A stretch of DNA of 64,000 nt, from NCBI GenBank assembly GCA_964351655.1, contig CAYGPD010000003.1, positions 102,431 through 166,430 of the forward strand. Reading direction: 5' to 3'. A program made the position numbers and the translations under genes. Under the pieces are notes generated by a model. That model made no database searches and was not told where the DNA came from. It saw only the letters and a list, made by a program, of their open reading frames with translations. Source of the DNA: Hirschia sp964351655. GTDB lineage: Bacteria > Pseudomonadota > Alphaproteobacteria > Caulobacterales > Hyphomonadaceae. This document shows, piece after piece, positions 44,705 to 53,081 of the stretch. Every line of letters begins with the position of its first letter. Position 1 is the stretch's first letter.

Positions 44705-44720
44705 TTAGATATATCAATAC
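44705..44720. promoter_or_regulatory. Candidate IclR operator 3 (lipoprotein promoter)
   Basis: TTAGATATATCAATAC, 14 of 16 positions shared with operator 2a, about 80 bases upstream of the lipoprotein start. Confidence 0.5.
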
Positions 44721-44890
44721 TGCATCATGCTGCGCACTTAACAATATATATTCGTAATAAAAATTAGAAAATACGTATTTAGACAAGCACAATACAGCAC
44801 CTGCGACGGAAATTCCGTCACAAAATTCAAGTTCTTATATTTCAGAGAAGAAAAACAGACTAAAAACAAAAGCGTTTTCAGTAACTTGAT

Positions 44891-44967
44891 TGGTCGGGAC
44901 GGCAGGACTTGAACCTGCGACCCCTGGTCCCCCAGACCAGTGCGCTACCGGGCTGCGCCACGCCCCG
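44891..44967 (-). tRNA. tRNA-Pro (GGG)
   Basis: 77 bases with encoded CCA. Acceptor CGGGGCG pairs with CGTCCCG (one G-T), D-arm GCGC/GCGC, anticodon stem CTGGT/ACCAG enclosing CTGGGGG (anticodon GGG), T-arm GCAGG-TTCAAGT-CCTGC. The C1-G72 pair and discriminator A fit tRNA-Pro. Confidence 0.97.
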
Positions 44968-45064
44968 ACAATCAAGAAGATGCTTATAGGACAGCAAACG
45001 TCGACTTGCAATCAACTATTGTGGCCTTTTCAACCGGAATTTCCCTATAACTCCAGGCCATATA

Positions 45065-45104
45065 ACAAAAGAAAACCCTGCAAATCTGAAAAGACTTACA
45101 GGGA
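45065..45104 (-). terminator. Terminator of the fabH-ihfA-merR transcript
   Basis: On the minus strand CCCTGTAAGTCT pairs with AGATTTGCAGGG (12 pairs, two G-U) around a 4-base loop, followed by TTTTCTTTT. About 38 bases after the merR-type gene. Confidence 0.85.
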
Positions 45105-45140
45105 TAAATACTTTCATGCTTTAGATTTTATCCGCAGTCG

Positions 45141-45713
45141 TTACGAAGCTTTTCGAACTTCATCCAAGCGTGACTTTAATCCTGTTAGATCTTCCAGCAA
45201 GCGGTCTAAACGCTCTCTAGGAACCTCACTTTGTACCTCAGCAGCGGCTTTAAAAGCACCACCTTCAACAGCAGAACGCACGACATCTTGTAGATCTCTT
45301 ACAGACTTACCCGCTACACTTGGTATCATAGTAACTTTTTCCTCATCCAGCAGCGAACGTACAGATGTAGACGCAAGATAACGCTGAGCACCTTTGATCG
45401 TCATGCCACGCTCATGTAGCAAAATTTGGATAGCCCGAATCGTCAACATATCTTCAGGACGGTAATATCTGCGCTTATCCGCCCTCTTCATTGGGGATAT
45501 TTGAGAAAATTTCGTTTCCCAAAACCGCAGAACATGCGTCTTCAAACCAAGCTCTTTTGCAGCTTCACCAATAGAACGAAAAGCCTCAACTGACTTTGTT
45601 GGTTTTGATCGTCGGCGAATTTTCTGACTATCGTCTGAAGAAACATTCTCGTGTTGCAAAGTTTGGGCATCGTTCAGATCATCAAATATGATCTTCGCAG
45701 CAGAGGCGTTCAT
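45141..45713 (-). CDS. MerR-family transcriptional regulator
   Basis: 190 residues. A MerR-type helix-turn-helix occupies about residues 45-115: FRSIGEAAKELGLKTHVLRFWETKF and KRADKRRYYRPEDMLTIRAIQILLHERGMTIKGA. The N-terminal 40 residues are polar and the C-terminus is a coiled coil. There is no Cys-rich metal site or large effector domain. The ATG overlaps the ihfA stop (TAATG) and its AAGGAG site lies within ihfA. This is the conserved regulator gene that follows ihfA in Alphaproteobacteria; targets are unknown. Confidence 0.9.
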   Translation of the reverse strand: MNASAAKIIFDDLNDAQTLQHENVSSDDSQKIRRRSKPTKSVEAFRSIGEAAKELGLKTHVLRFWETKFSQISPMKRADKRRYYRPEDMLTIRAIQILLHERGMTIKGAQRYLASTSVRSLLDEEKVTMIPSVAGKSVRDLQDVVRSAVEGGAFKAAAEVQSEVPRERLDRLLEDLTGLKSRLDEVRKAS

Positions 45714-46024
45714 TACTTCTCCTTAGTAGCGAGCGATGCTTCCACACGGCTTCGCATCAGTGGCGAAGGTTTAAATGTGACTACGCGGCGCGCGGTTATA
45801 GGGGCCTCAGTTCCTGTTTTAGGATTACGCCCAACCCGCGCATTTTTGCGCCGTACGACAAAATTTCCAAAGCGAGCTAGCTTAACAGGATTATCCGCAA
45901 CAAGTTCTTCACAGATCATTTCAAGCACCCGCTCAAGATAATCACTTGAATCTTGTCTCGTGAGGCCCACTTCTTGAACCAACGAATCGACTATATCAGC
46001 CCGTGTAATTGTTTTTTCAGACAC
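45713..46024 (-). CDS. ihfA: Integration host factor subunit alpha
   Basis: 103-residue DNA-bending protein (HU/IHF fold). It has ITRADIVDSLVQEVGLTRQDSSDYLERVLE, LARFGNFVVRRKNARVGRNPKTG and the Pro-containing arm RRVVTFKPSPLMR. I set the start at GTG 46024 (VSEKTITRAD), preceded by GGGAG, rather than at a TTG five codons upstream. Overlaps the merR-type gene. Confidence 0.94.
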   Translation of the reverse strand: MSEKTITRADIVDSLVQEVGLTRQDSSDYLERVLEMICEELVADNPVKLARFGNFVVRRKNARVGRNPKTGTEAPITARRVVTFKPSPLMRSRVEASLATKEK

Positions 46025-46128
46025 GCTAGCAGCTCCCAATTAATGCCATACATTAACTCAAAAAGTTGCACTTGTTAAGAGTGTTTACACAAAATTATCA
46101 ACGAATACATTCATTTACTGTTCGTTAA

Positions 46129-47115
46129 TCAAAGTCTAAACAAAGCAGCTCCCCAAGATAGTCCTCCACCTATCGCTTCTATAAGCACTAATTCGCCTTT
46201 TTTAAGCTTACCAGATTTATGCAACTCACTTAAAGCAAGTGGCACAGAAGCAGCAGAGGTATTCCCATGGTTAGCAACTGTAGATACGATTCGATTTTCT
46301 TCAACACCTAGATTACGTGCGACCGCAGAAAGTATTCGCTGATTGGCTTGGTGCGGCACAAGCCAGTCTATATCACTAAGCTCTAAATCTGCTTCATCCA
46401 CCACTGTACGCACGGATTCTGATATCTTATTGACGGCATGCTTAAATACTTGGTTTCCAACCATGCGCAAATGTCCAACGGTTTGTGTTGAAGATGGACC
46501 TCCATCAACATGCAGCAAATCAACATAACGGCCATCAGTACGCAAATGCGCACCTAACACACCGCTTCCATCTGCTTCAGCTTCCGTTTGACGCTCCAAC
46601 ACAATAGCGCCGCCGCCATCACCAAACAGCACACACGTACCACGGTCAGACCAATCGATAATACGCGAAAATGTTTCCGCGCCTATTACTAAAGCCCGTT
46701 TGAATTGTCCTCGCGCAAGGTAGTTATCTGCGGTTGCGAGCGCAAATACAAATCCCGAACACACCGCCTGCACATCAAATGCAGCACCATTCGTAATACC
46801 CAATTTAGCTTGAATAATCGATGCTGTAGCCGGAAATGTTTTATCTGGAGTGGCTGTCGCACAAATAATTAGATCGATGTCATCCGCTGTGACACCAGCA
46901 TCTTCCATAGCCTTTTGTGCCGCCTTGACCCCTAAATCAGATGTAAGTTCACCATCCGCAGCGATATGACGGGACTTAATTCCGGTACGCTCAGTGATCC
47001 AGGTGTCATCTGTATCCACCATTTTTGATAAATCAGCATTTGTTAAAATGCGTTCGGGTAAATAGCCACCAATACCTGTGACAACGGAACGATACTCTGA
47101 TTGAAGTGTGGTCAA
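46129..47115 (-). CDS. fabH: 3-oxoacyl-[acyl-carrier-protein] synthase III
   Basis: 328 residues. Starts fatty acid synthesis by condensing acetyl-CoA with malonyl-ACP. The Cys-His-Asn triad is visible in AVCSGFVFAL, VPHQANQRIL and VANHGNTSAAS, and the C-terminal GGGLSWGAAL is typical. The frame opens with TTG at 47115, three bases after plsX ends; no ATG or GTG closer fits the domain. Operon with plsX upstream and ihfA downstream. Confidence 0.95.
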   Translation of the reverse strand: MTTLQSEYRSVVTGIGGYLPERILTNADLSKMVDTDDTWITERTGIKSRHIAADGELTSDLGVKAAQKAMEDAGVTADDIDLIICATATPDKTFPATASIIQAKLGITNGAAFDVQAVCSGFVFALATADNYLARGQFKRALVIGAETFSRIIDWSDRGTCVLFGDGGGAIVLERQTEAEADGSGVLGAHLRTDGRYVDLLHVDGGPSSTQTVGHLRMVGNQVFKHAVNKISESVRTVVDEADLELSDIDWLVPHQANQRILSAVARNLGVEENRIVSTVANHGNTSAASVPLALSELHKSGKLKKGELVLIEAIGGGLSWGAALFRL

Positions 47116-47118
47116 TGT

Positions 47119-48186
47119 TTACTCAGCCGCCTCAGTCGCACTCAAATTTTTCTTTTCAGTTGCTTCCACAACCAGCTTAAGCTGCGCAAGGCTGGGTTCA
47201 ATGAACTCCGCAAAGTGACAGCTCCCCATATCTACCGCAACCCTTATCGCTTGCTCATAGCCATATGGATCCGTCCCACCATGACTTTTCACAACAATTC
47301 CTTTTAGCCCTAGAAATACAGCCCCATTCACTCGGCGAGGGTCAATTCTGTCTTTCAACCGCTTCAGCGCTGGTGTTGCAATCAAACCTCCAATCATCCC
47401 AAAGACACTTCCTTTAAGGTAAGTTTTGAGTAATTGAGCAATTAATCCCGCAGCACCTTCTGCAGTTTTCAATGCGACATTTCCAGTAAAACCATCGGTA
47501 ACAATAACGTCAGCGCCACCAAATGAAATATCGTTTCCTTCTAAAAATCCAGTATAATTTATCGTGAGATCATCATGACTTAGCAAGGAAGCAGCGTAAC
47601 GTAGCGTGTCATTTCCTTTCATGTCTTCCGAGCCAATATTTAATAGACCAATGCTTGGATTTTCCTTGTGGTGAACTGCCTTCGCAAAAGCCTCCCCCAT
47701 AATAGCAAACTCAGCAAGTTGCTCCGCATCTGCGGTAATATCAGCTCCTAAATCAAGAACAGCACTCATACCTTTAGCTGTTGGCCAACTTGCACATAAC
47801 GCGGGACGATGAATGCCCTCCATTGTTCGCAACAACAATTTTGCCATTGCCATCAACGCACCAGTATTACCAGCAGAGACAACCGCAGAAGCTTCACCTT
47901 TTTTAACTGCCTCAATCGCACCCCACATGGACGTGCCTTTACCTTGACGCACAGCTTGTGCGGGCTTGGCATCCATAGCAACGTTTTTTGCAGCGTGACG
48001 GATTTCAGTACGCTCTTTCGCAAACTGTGTTGCAGCCAACAAAGGTTTCAAAACAACTTCATCACCAAACACCAAAAAGCGTGTATTGGAATCAGTTTTC
48101 GCGTAGCGTTCAATTCCCGCAACAACCATGCGCGCGCCATCATCGCCGCCCATGCCGTCTATAGAAATGACCTGTATCTCAGTCAT
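47119..48186 (-). CDS. plsX: Phosphate acyltransferase PlsX
   Basis: 355 residues. Makes acyl-phosphate from acyl-ACP for phospholipid synthesis. Family motifs: ISIDGMGGDDGARMVVAG, AVRQGKGTSMWGAIEAVKKGEASAVVSAGNTGALMA and DVIVTDGFTGNVALKTAEG. Followed after three bases by fabH. The usual upstream partners rpmF and DUF177 are absent; the cytochrome c chaperone gene is directly upstream. Confidence 0.96.
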   Translation of the reverse strand: MTEIQVISIDGMGGDDGARMVVAGIERYAKTDSNTRFLVFGDEVVLKPLLAATQFAKERTEIRHAAKNVAMDAKPAQAVRQGKGTSMWGAIEAVKKGEASAVVSAGNTGALMAMAKLLLRTMEGIHRPALCASWPTAKGMSAVLDLGADITADAEQLAEFAIMGEAFAKAVHHKENPSIGLLNIGSEDMKGNDTLRYAASLLSHDDLTINYTGFLEGNDISFGGADVIVTDGFTGNVALKTAEGAAGLIAQLLKTYLKGSVFGMIGGLIATPALKRLKDRIDPRRVNGAVFLGLKGIVVKSHGGTDPYGYEQAIRVAVDMGSCHFAEFIEPSLAQLKLVVEATEKKNLSATEAAE

Positions 48187-48251
48187 TCAATTCGCCTGTT
48201 TCACTTATACAATCCTCGACCTATTAACACGTCCGCACCAGTTAGCTAGTC

Positions 48252-48803
48252 TCAGAGCTTCCAAAGATAGAGTTCTTCCACAGATGGCCACTTAATTTCA
48301 GCAGTTAGCATGCTCTCTTCTTGTTGATTGTCAAAAAGTTCCGCAGCTTGATTTGCATAGTTGGCCAAAATTGGCGCGAATTTATCTGAAACATTCGTAT
48401 TTCTAAGAATCGCTTGTGTCATGTCTGAATCATCATTTTTTGAAACAGCATTATCATATGCCTTAGCACGTCCGTAGAAAGACTCACCAATTACTCGAAC
48501 TTTCTTTCCAACTTTCAAATCACCCGTTCCAATTTCACGCAAAGCATCATCAAATCCAGAAAACAATTCGTTGAATGTTTCTTGAGCTAACCCATTTCCC
48601 GCTTCACCCATCTCTCTTAAACGCCGAAATACTAACGCAGAGTGCAGAGCAACGACTTCAAATCTTCCCGCAAAGCTATCTTCAATTTTACCCTCACCAA
48701 AGAAACAAGGCTGCAAAGATTGCTCCATAATCGCCATGTGAAGCGCCTCAGGAATGTCTTTTGAACGTTTTTTTCCTAAAAATATCGATTTCAGCAGTCC
48801 CAT
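48252..48803 (-). CDS. Ubiquinol-cytochrome c chaperone family protein (Cbp3-like)
   Basis: 183 residues. The core ALHMAIMEQSLQPCFFGEGKIEDSFAGRFEVVALHSALVFRRL and FDDALREIGTGDLKVGKKVRVIGESFYGRAKAYD match the Cbp3/UQCC1 family, which in mitochondria helps cytochrome b of the bc1 complex assemble. Cytosolic. It sits 65 bases upstream of plsX and is divergent from bamE, a common alphaproteobacterial arrangement. Confidence 0.9.
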   Translation of the reverse strand: MGLLKSIFLGKKRSKDIPEALHMAIMEQSLQPCFFGEGKIEDSFAGRFEVVALHSALVFRRLREMGEAGNGLAQETFNELFSGFDDALREIGTGDLKVGKKVRVIGESFYGRAKAYDNAVSKNDDSDMTQAILRNTNVSDKFAPILANYANQAAELFDNQQEESMLTAEIKWPSVEELYLWKL

Positions 48804-48873
48804 TCGCTATACTCCGCTTGCCAAACAACACTCCCCAACTGTACCAACGTATTGACGAGTTGGAGACCTCAAT

Positions 48874-49341
48874 ATGGTGAAGTTTAAGATTATAATAGCC
48901 TGTGCCGCGATTCTTGCATTAAATGCATGCCAAGCGTCACGTAATTTCCACGGCTATTTACCAGACCAAGTTCAACCTTCAGAGATTGAACCTTCTGTTG
49001 ATACACGGTCAACAGTAATTGCGCGTTTGGGCTCCCCATCCACAACCAGTATTTTTGATGACAACCTTTGGGTTTATATGTCATCAACTCAAGAACAACT
49101 CACCTACCATCGCGCAAAAGTTGTTCGACGTAATATCGTTGCCATTCAGTTTGATGAGCAAGATCAGGTTACTGACGTACTCACATATGATTTGAGTGAT
49201 GGGAAAGTCATAGATTACGTGTCCCGTGAAACACCTACACGTGGCCGTCAGCTGGGCATTCTAGAGCAATTGTTCGGCACAATCGGAGCAGGACTCCCTG
49301 GTGGCCTAGGCCAACAACAAGAACGTGGGCCAGGCCAGTAA
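48874..49341 (+). CDS. bamE: Outer membrane protein assembly factor BamE (SmpA/OmlA lipoprotein)
   Basis: 155 residues. Lipoprotein signal with Cys about 19 (ILALNACQAS). BamE core: TRSTVIARLGSPSTTSIFDDNLWVYMSS and AIQFDEQDQVTDVLTYDLSDG. A Gly/Gln-rich tail of about 30 residues ends the protein. It anchors the BAM complex that inserts barrels, including TonB receptors. GGAG precedes the ATG. A strong terminator follows. Confidence 0.93.
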   Translation: MVKFKIIIACAAILALNACQASRNFHGYLPDQVQPSEIEPSVDTRSTVIARLGSPSTTSIFDDNLWVYMSSTQEQLTYHRAKVVRRNIVAIQFDEQDQVTDVLTYDLSDGKVIDYVSRETPTRGRQLGILEQLFGTIGAGLPGGLGQQQERGPGQ

Positions 49342-49376
49342 ACATTGCTCACCTTTTGAAATTCATTTTAATTTGA

Positions 49377-49411
49377 ATAAGGTCTGGATATTTGTTCAGA
49401 CCTTTTTTCTT
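49377..49411 (+). terminator. Rho-independent terminator of bamE
   Basis: AAGGTCTG (49379-49386) / CAGACCTT (49397-49404) followed by TTTTC. Confidence 0.88.
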
Positions 49412-49429
49412 AGTTTATAAAAATCCAAT

Positions 49430-49885
49430 TTAACCAAGCTCTTGGCTTGCAACCTGTAAAAATGTCATCCCTGAAAAAGCATTTTCACCGAGCTCACGGT
49501 TGACGGTTTCAATAAAAATTTTCTCAGCTTTTTCTTCATCGATACGCGTAAAGTTGCCTTCCAAATGAACACTTTCTCGGTGGGCAGCTCGTAATACAAC
49601 ATCTCTCACAATATGTGCTTTCTCTCGAAAATCCCATACACCTTTGCCATCGGCAACCAACATGCGAGCGTTAACATACAAGTAATTTACGAGCTTACGA
49701 TCTTTGTCAAAAACTGGAAAAACCATCGCATTCAATTCGACAGAGCGATTGATTTCTTTCTCTTCTTTTTTATTTGCACTATCGCCTGCCGCATACGCAA
49801 CACTGCCTAGACCTAAAGTCGAGATAGATAAACCAACAGCAATAATTGCTAGAATTTTTGAGGCTGAACGCTTTAAAAAAGACAT
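49430..49885 (-). CDS. Conserved exported protein of unknown function
   Basis: 151 residues. Signal peptide about 1-33 (KILAIIAVGLSISTLGLGSVAYA/AG). The mature part begins with a charged KKEEKEINRS segment, then VELNAMVFPVFDKDRKLVNYLYVNARMLVADG and a helical C-terminus. The order of a beta hairpin then helix loosely recalls FliL-like periplasmic domains but without a membrane anchor; I do not assign a family. It lies downstream of thiL on the same strand (109-base gap) and converges on bamE. Confidence 0.75.
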   Translation of the reverse strand: MSFLKRSASKILAIIAVGLSISTLGLGSVAYAAGDSANKKEEKEINRSVELNAMVFPVFDKDRKLVNYLYVNARMLVADGKGVWDFREKAHIVRDVVLRAAHRESVHLEGNFTRIDEEKAEKIFIETVNRELGENAFSGMTFLQVASQELG

Positions 49886-49994
49886 AAATTTCTCCTGAAT
49901 ATCAGAACAATTCTAATGGAAAGAAGTTTCAACTCCATTAGGATTTGCTGCAATTTCAGGAAAACAAATAACAAAGCCGCCCCATAGTGCCTCT

Positions 49995-50966
49995 TTAAAA
50001 ATGAGACCACCCTGAGTTATCTAACGGCACAATTTCACCATTGGACCGTCTCAACTCCACACCTTCACCATACTCCAACCCACCGATTCGTTTCGCTGTT
50101 AGACCATGCTGAAGGTTGGCCCTGAGTATGGCACCCTTTGCGCTTGGTGGTGCTGTGAATAGCGTCTGATAGTCATCTCCCCCAGTTATGAGGTCCAGAT
50201 GGTTTGCGTCTGTTTCATTCAAGGCCAACTGCGCAGCTATACTCAACGGTATCTCATCAAAATCGATGACTGCTTTCAAATTGGATGCCTTTGCAATATG
50301 TCCAACATCCGCAATTAATCCATCCGAAACGTCTGCACTCGCATGCGCATTCTCTGATACTATTTGAGCAATCGCTCGATCGGGAACTTCCGGCACCCGA
50401 TAGCGCCACGCTAGCAATGCAACATCTTCTGGACGACTAAGAGATAATTCTCCTCTAGCAGCCTTTAACCCCAGAAAGCCATCACCAATTGATCCTGTTA
50501 CCCATATGTCATCCCCCTGCTGTCCGCCTGCTCGTCGGATGGGGCCATTCTGGGGGCAGTGAGCAAGGAGGGTGAGCCCTAGGACCAATGGACCTGATGT
50601 AGACGTAGTATCTCCCCCCATAAGAGAGATTCCCCAATGCTCCAAGTCAGCTTTCAATCCGTCCGCAAAAGCGCTTATTTGACAAACATCCCGCCCCTTT
50701 GTCCAACTCAAGGATAGGACAACCGCCCAAGGGGTTCCGCCTTTCGCCAAAGCATCGGAAATATTCACACGAAGTAATTTTTGAGCCACTGTTTCAAGCG
50801 GATCTTCACTTAAAAAATGGACACCCTCAACAAGCGTATCTGTTGTAATAATAAGTTGTCGGCCACTTGGTGGATTGAGTGCTGCAACATCATCTAAGAG
50901 ACCAAATGCATCTGGAGATGTCGCAAGTGGTGCGAAATAAGACTTGATTAGATCAAACTCATTCAT
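49995..50966 (-). CDS. thiL: Thiamine-monophosphate kinase
   Basis: 323 residues. Makes thiamine diphosphate. Motifs LLDDVAAL, IITTDTLVEGVHF, KLLRVNISDALAKGG, SLMGGDTTSTSGP, ADVSDGLIADVGHI and DLITGGDDYQTLF fit ThiL. Last of the glyA...nusB-thiL string, 45 bases after nusB. Confidence 0.94.
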   Translation of the reverse strand: MNEFDLIKSYFAPLATSPDAFGLLDDVAALNPPSGRQLIITTDTLVEGVHFLSEDPLETVAQKLLRVNISDALAKGGTPWAVVLSLSWTKGRDVCQISAFADGLKADLEHWGISLMGGDTTSTSGPLVLGLTLLAHCPQNGPIRRAGGQQGDDIWVTGSIGDGFLGLKAARGELSLSRPEDVALLAWRYRVPEVPDRAIAQIVSENAHASADVSDGLIADVGHIAKASNLKAVIDFDEIPLSIAAQLALNETDANHLDLITGGDDYQTLFTAPPSAKGAILRANLQHGLTAKRIGGLEYGEGVELRRSNGEIVPLDNSGWSHF

Positions 50967-51011
50967 AGATCGCCCCTCTTATATATTACTCTAAGCACAA
51001 CCCACTATGAT

Positions 51012-51506
51012 TTATGCAGCAGATGCACCCCGAACATCCTCACGCACATTTTCAAGTAATGCATTGATAAAACGTGGCTCAGCGTCATCAAAGAATGCAT
51101 GTGCGATAGACACATATTCATCCAGAATAATTTGCGCCGGCAGATCATCCCGTTTCATCAGCTCATACACACCCGCACGCAATATAGCTCGAGACGTTGC
51201 ATCAAGTCGTTCTATTTTCCATCCGTCAGCAAGCCGCTTCACAATCGCCTGATTGATTTCAACTTGGATTTCGACAACACCTTCAACAAGGTCACGGAAG
51301 ATTTCAGGGTCTGCTGCTTCGATAGGGTTTCCCTCATCATCAAGTCCGACACCATCTTCACAATAATCATCAATGACTGAATGCGCTGAACGTCCTGTTT
51401 GTTCAATTTGATAAAGCGCTTGAACACCTGCCAAACGCGCACCAGATCTGGCGAGCTTACGCAGTTTACGTTCCATATCTTTATCAACGGGTGGATTATT
51501 TGTCAT
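51012..51506 (-). CDS. nusB: Transcription antitermination factor NusB
   Basis: 164 residues. All-helical RNA-binding protein of the rRNA antitermination complex. RSGARLAGVQALYQIEQTG, then DATSRAILRAGVYELMKRDDLPAQIILDEYVSIAHAFFDD and FINALLENV are typical. Its ATG immediately follows the ribH stop (TAAATG). Confidence 0.95.
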   Translation of the reverse strand: MTNNPPVDKDMERKLRKLARSGARLAGVQALYQIEQTGRSAHSVIDDYCEDGVGLDDEGNPIEAADPEIFRDLVEGVVEIQVEINQAIVKRLADGWKIERLDATSRAILRAGVYELMKRDDLPAQIILDEYVSIAHAFFDDAEPRFINALLENVREDVRGASAA

Positions 51507-51950
51507 TTATACATCCACATCAGAAAAGTGACGCGACAGGTTGACCATAGCCACACAGGCATCAACAATCTCTTGACCTTTATTCTTTTGCTTGCGGTCT
51601 GCACGCACCCAAGCTTGGTCTTTATTTTCAACCGTCAGAATACCAAATCCAATTGGTGTACCCAACAATGAAATATCCATCATCGCACGCGCACTCTCAC
51701 CACACACATAATCATAGTGAGTTGTTTCACCGCGAATAACACACCCTAGTCCGATGTATCCATCAAACTCAGCCGCATCCATTGCCATGCGAATGGCAGC
51801 AGGAATTTCAAATGCACCCGGCACTTCAATCGTTTCATACGTTGCACCCGCGCGATCAAGTGCTTCTTCAACACCTGCTTCAAGCTCAAGTACGATTTTT
51901 TCGTAATAACGTGATGTCACAATCAAAATGTGAGGAGAAAATTCACTCAT
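51507..51950 (-). CDS. ribH: 6,7-dimethyl-8-ribityllumazine synthase
   Basis: 147 residues. Penultimate step of riboflavin synthesis. GAFEIPAAIRMAM, IGLGCVIRGETTHYDYVC (catalytic His) and PIGFGILTVENKDQA are typical. Start at ATG 51950 (MSEFSPHILIV), two bases after the ribBX stop; ten upstream codons overlap ribBX and are not conserved. Confidence 0.96.
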   Translation of the reverse strand: MSEFSPHILIVTSRYYEKIVLELEAGVEEALDRAGATYETIEVPGAFEIPAAIRMAMDAAEFDGYIGLGCVIRGETTHYDYVCGESARAMMDISLLGTPIGFGILTVENKDQAWVRADRKQKNKGQEIVDACVAMVNLSRHFSDVDV

Positions 51951-51952
51951 AT

Positions 51953-53077
51953 CTATTCGTCTCCAGAAAACGGACGCCATCCCTCTACTGACAAACCATA
52001 GCCGTCAAGTCCCGGCAAGGTAGAAGGACCATGATTACTCATCAAAATCATCTTACGAACACCTAAATCTTTCAAAATATGTGCGCCGATACCATATTCA
52101 CGCAATGGCGCGGATGGATCAGGCTTTCCATCATCAACACCGCCTAGTTGCGTTGCTAAGTCTGCTTTTACACCCATACGCACAAAAACAGCGACACCAT
52201 TTTCTTCAGCTTCTGATAATGTGCGAATAGCGGACTGCACAGCATCTTGACGCCCATTTGCTTGACCAAGCACATCCGTCAGGAAATCCACACGGTGCAC
52301 ACGTACCAAAGTTGGTTCATCTCCAGAAATACGTCCCTTCACAAGGGCGACATGCTCTGTGTCATCAAGTTGATTTTTAAAGACGATAAGACGAAATTTT
52401 CCGCCATAGCTAGATTCAAAATCAGACTCGATACGGCGCTCTAAGAAACGATCTTCTCTGCGGCGATACGCGATCAGATCCGCGATAGTTCCCACCTTCA
52501 ATCCGTGTAACTGAGCAAACGACACAAGCTCAGGCAATCGCGCCATTGAACCATCATCATTCATGATTTCACAAATCACACCTGCAGGATAAAGCCCAGC
52601 CAAGCGCGAAATATCAACAGCAGCTTCTGTATGTCCGGCACGCACGAGAACCCCACCATCACGGGCGATCAACGGAAATACATGTCCAGGAGACACAATG
52701 TCTTTGGGCCCCTTCGTAGGGTCTATTGCGACAGCTATGGTATGGGAGCGGTCGTGCGCAGATATACCTGTAGTCACGCCCTCTTTTGCCTCAATGGACA
52801 CCGTGAAGGCAGTCTGCATACTTTCACGATTTTCACGTGCCATCATATCAAGATCAAGGCCACGTGCACGATCGCGGTTCATTGATAGACAAATGAGGCC
52901 GCGCCCGAACCGCGCCATAAAATTTACTTGGTCTGGCGTTGCAAACTGTGCTGGAATTATCAGATCGCCTTCATTTTCACGATCTTCAGCATCCACAAGG
53001 ATATACATTTTCCCATTACGCGCATCTTCAATAATCTCTTCTATCGGAGAAATCGCGGTTGAAAAATCTTCAGACAT
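51953..53077 (-). CDS. ribB: 3,4-dihydroxy-2-butanone-4-phosphate synthase with degenerate GTP cyclohydrolase II domain (RibBX type)
   Basis: 374 residues. The N-terminal RibB domain (about 1-205) is complete: DAEDRENEGDL, GLICLSM, HVFPLIARDGGVLVRAGHTEAAVD. The C-terminal domain aligns in layout with GTP cyclohydrolase II, but the zinc motif (CLTGDxxxSxRCDC) is replaced by DFLTDVLGQANGRQDAV, the domain contains no cysteine at all, and the QEGRG catalytic stretch is lost. This is the RibBX variant known in Proteobacteria rather than a bifunctional RibBA. Only the dihydroxybutanone activity is expected. Between ribE and ribH. Confidence 0.93.
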   Translation of the reverse strand: MSEDFSTAISPIEEIIEDARNGKMYILVDAEDRENEGDLIIPAQFATPDQVNFMARFGRGLICLSMNRDRARGLDLDMMARENRESMQTAFTVSIEAKEGVTTGISAHDRSHTIAVAIDPTKGPKDIVSPGHVFPLIARDGGVLVRAGHTEAAVDISRLAGLYPAGVICEIMNDDGSMARLPELVSFAQLHGLKVGTIADLIAYRRREDRFLERRIESDFESSYGGKFRLIVFKNQLDDTEHVALVKGRISGDEPTLVRVHRVDFLTDVLGQANGRQDAVQSAIRTLSEAEENGVAVFVRMGVKADLATQLGGVDDGKPDPSAPLREYGIGAHILKDLGVRKMILMSNHGPSTLPGLDGYGLSVEGWRPFSGDE

Positions 53078-53081
53078 TCAT

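Noticed and set aside
46030..46060. Possible CtrA box (TTAA...TTAA) upstream of ihfA
   Set aside because: The two TTAA are nine bases apart; the CtrA spacing is seven. The same misfit applies to the TTAA pair near 17676.
51953..53077. Annotation as bifunctional RibBA
   Set aside because: The cyclohydrolase II half lacks all zinc cysteines and the catalytic motif, so only RibB activity is supported.
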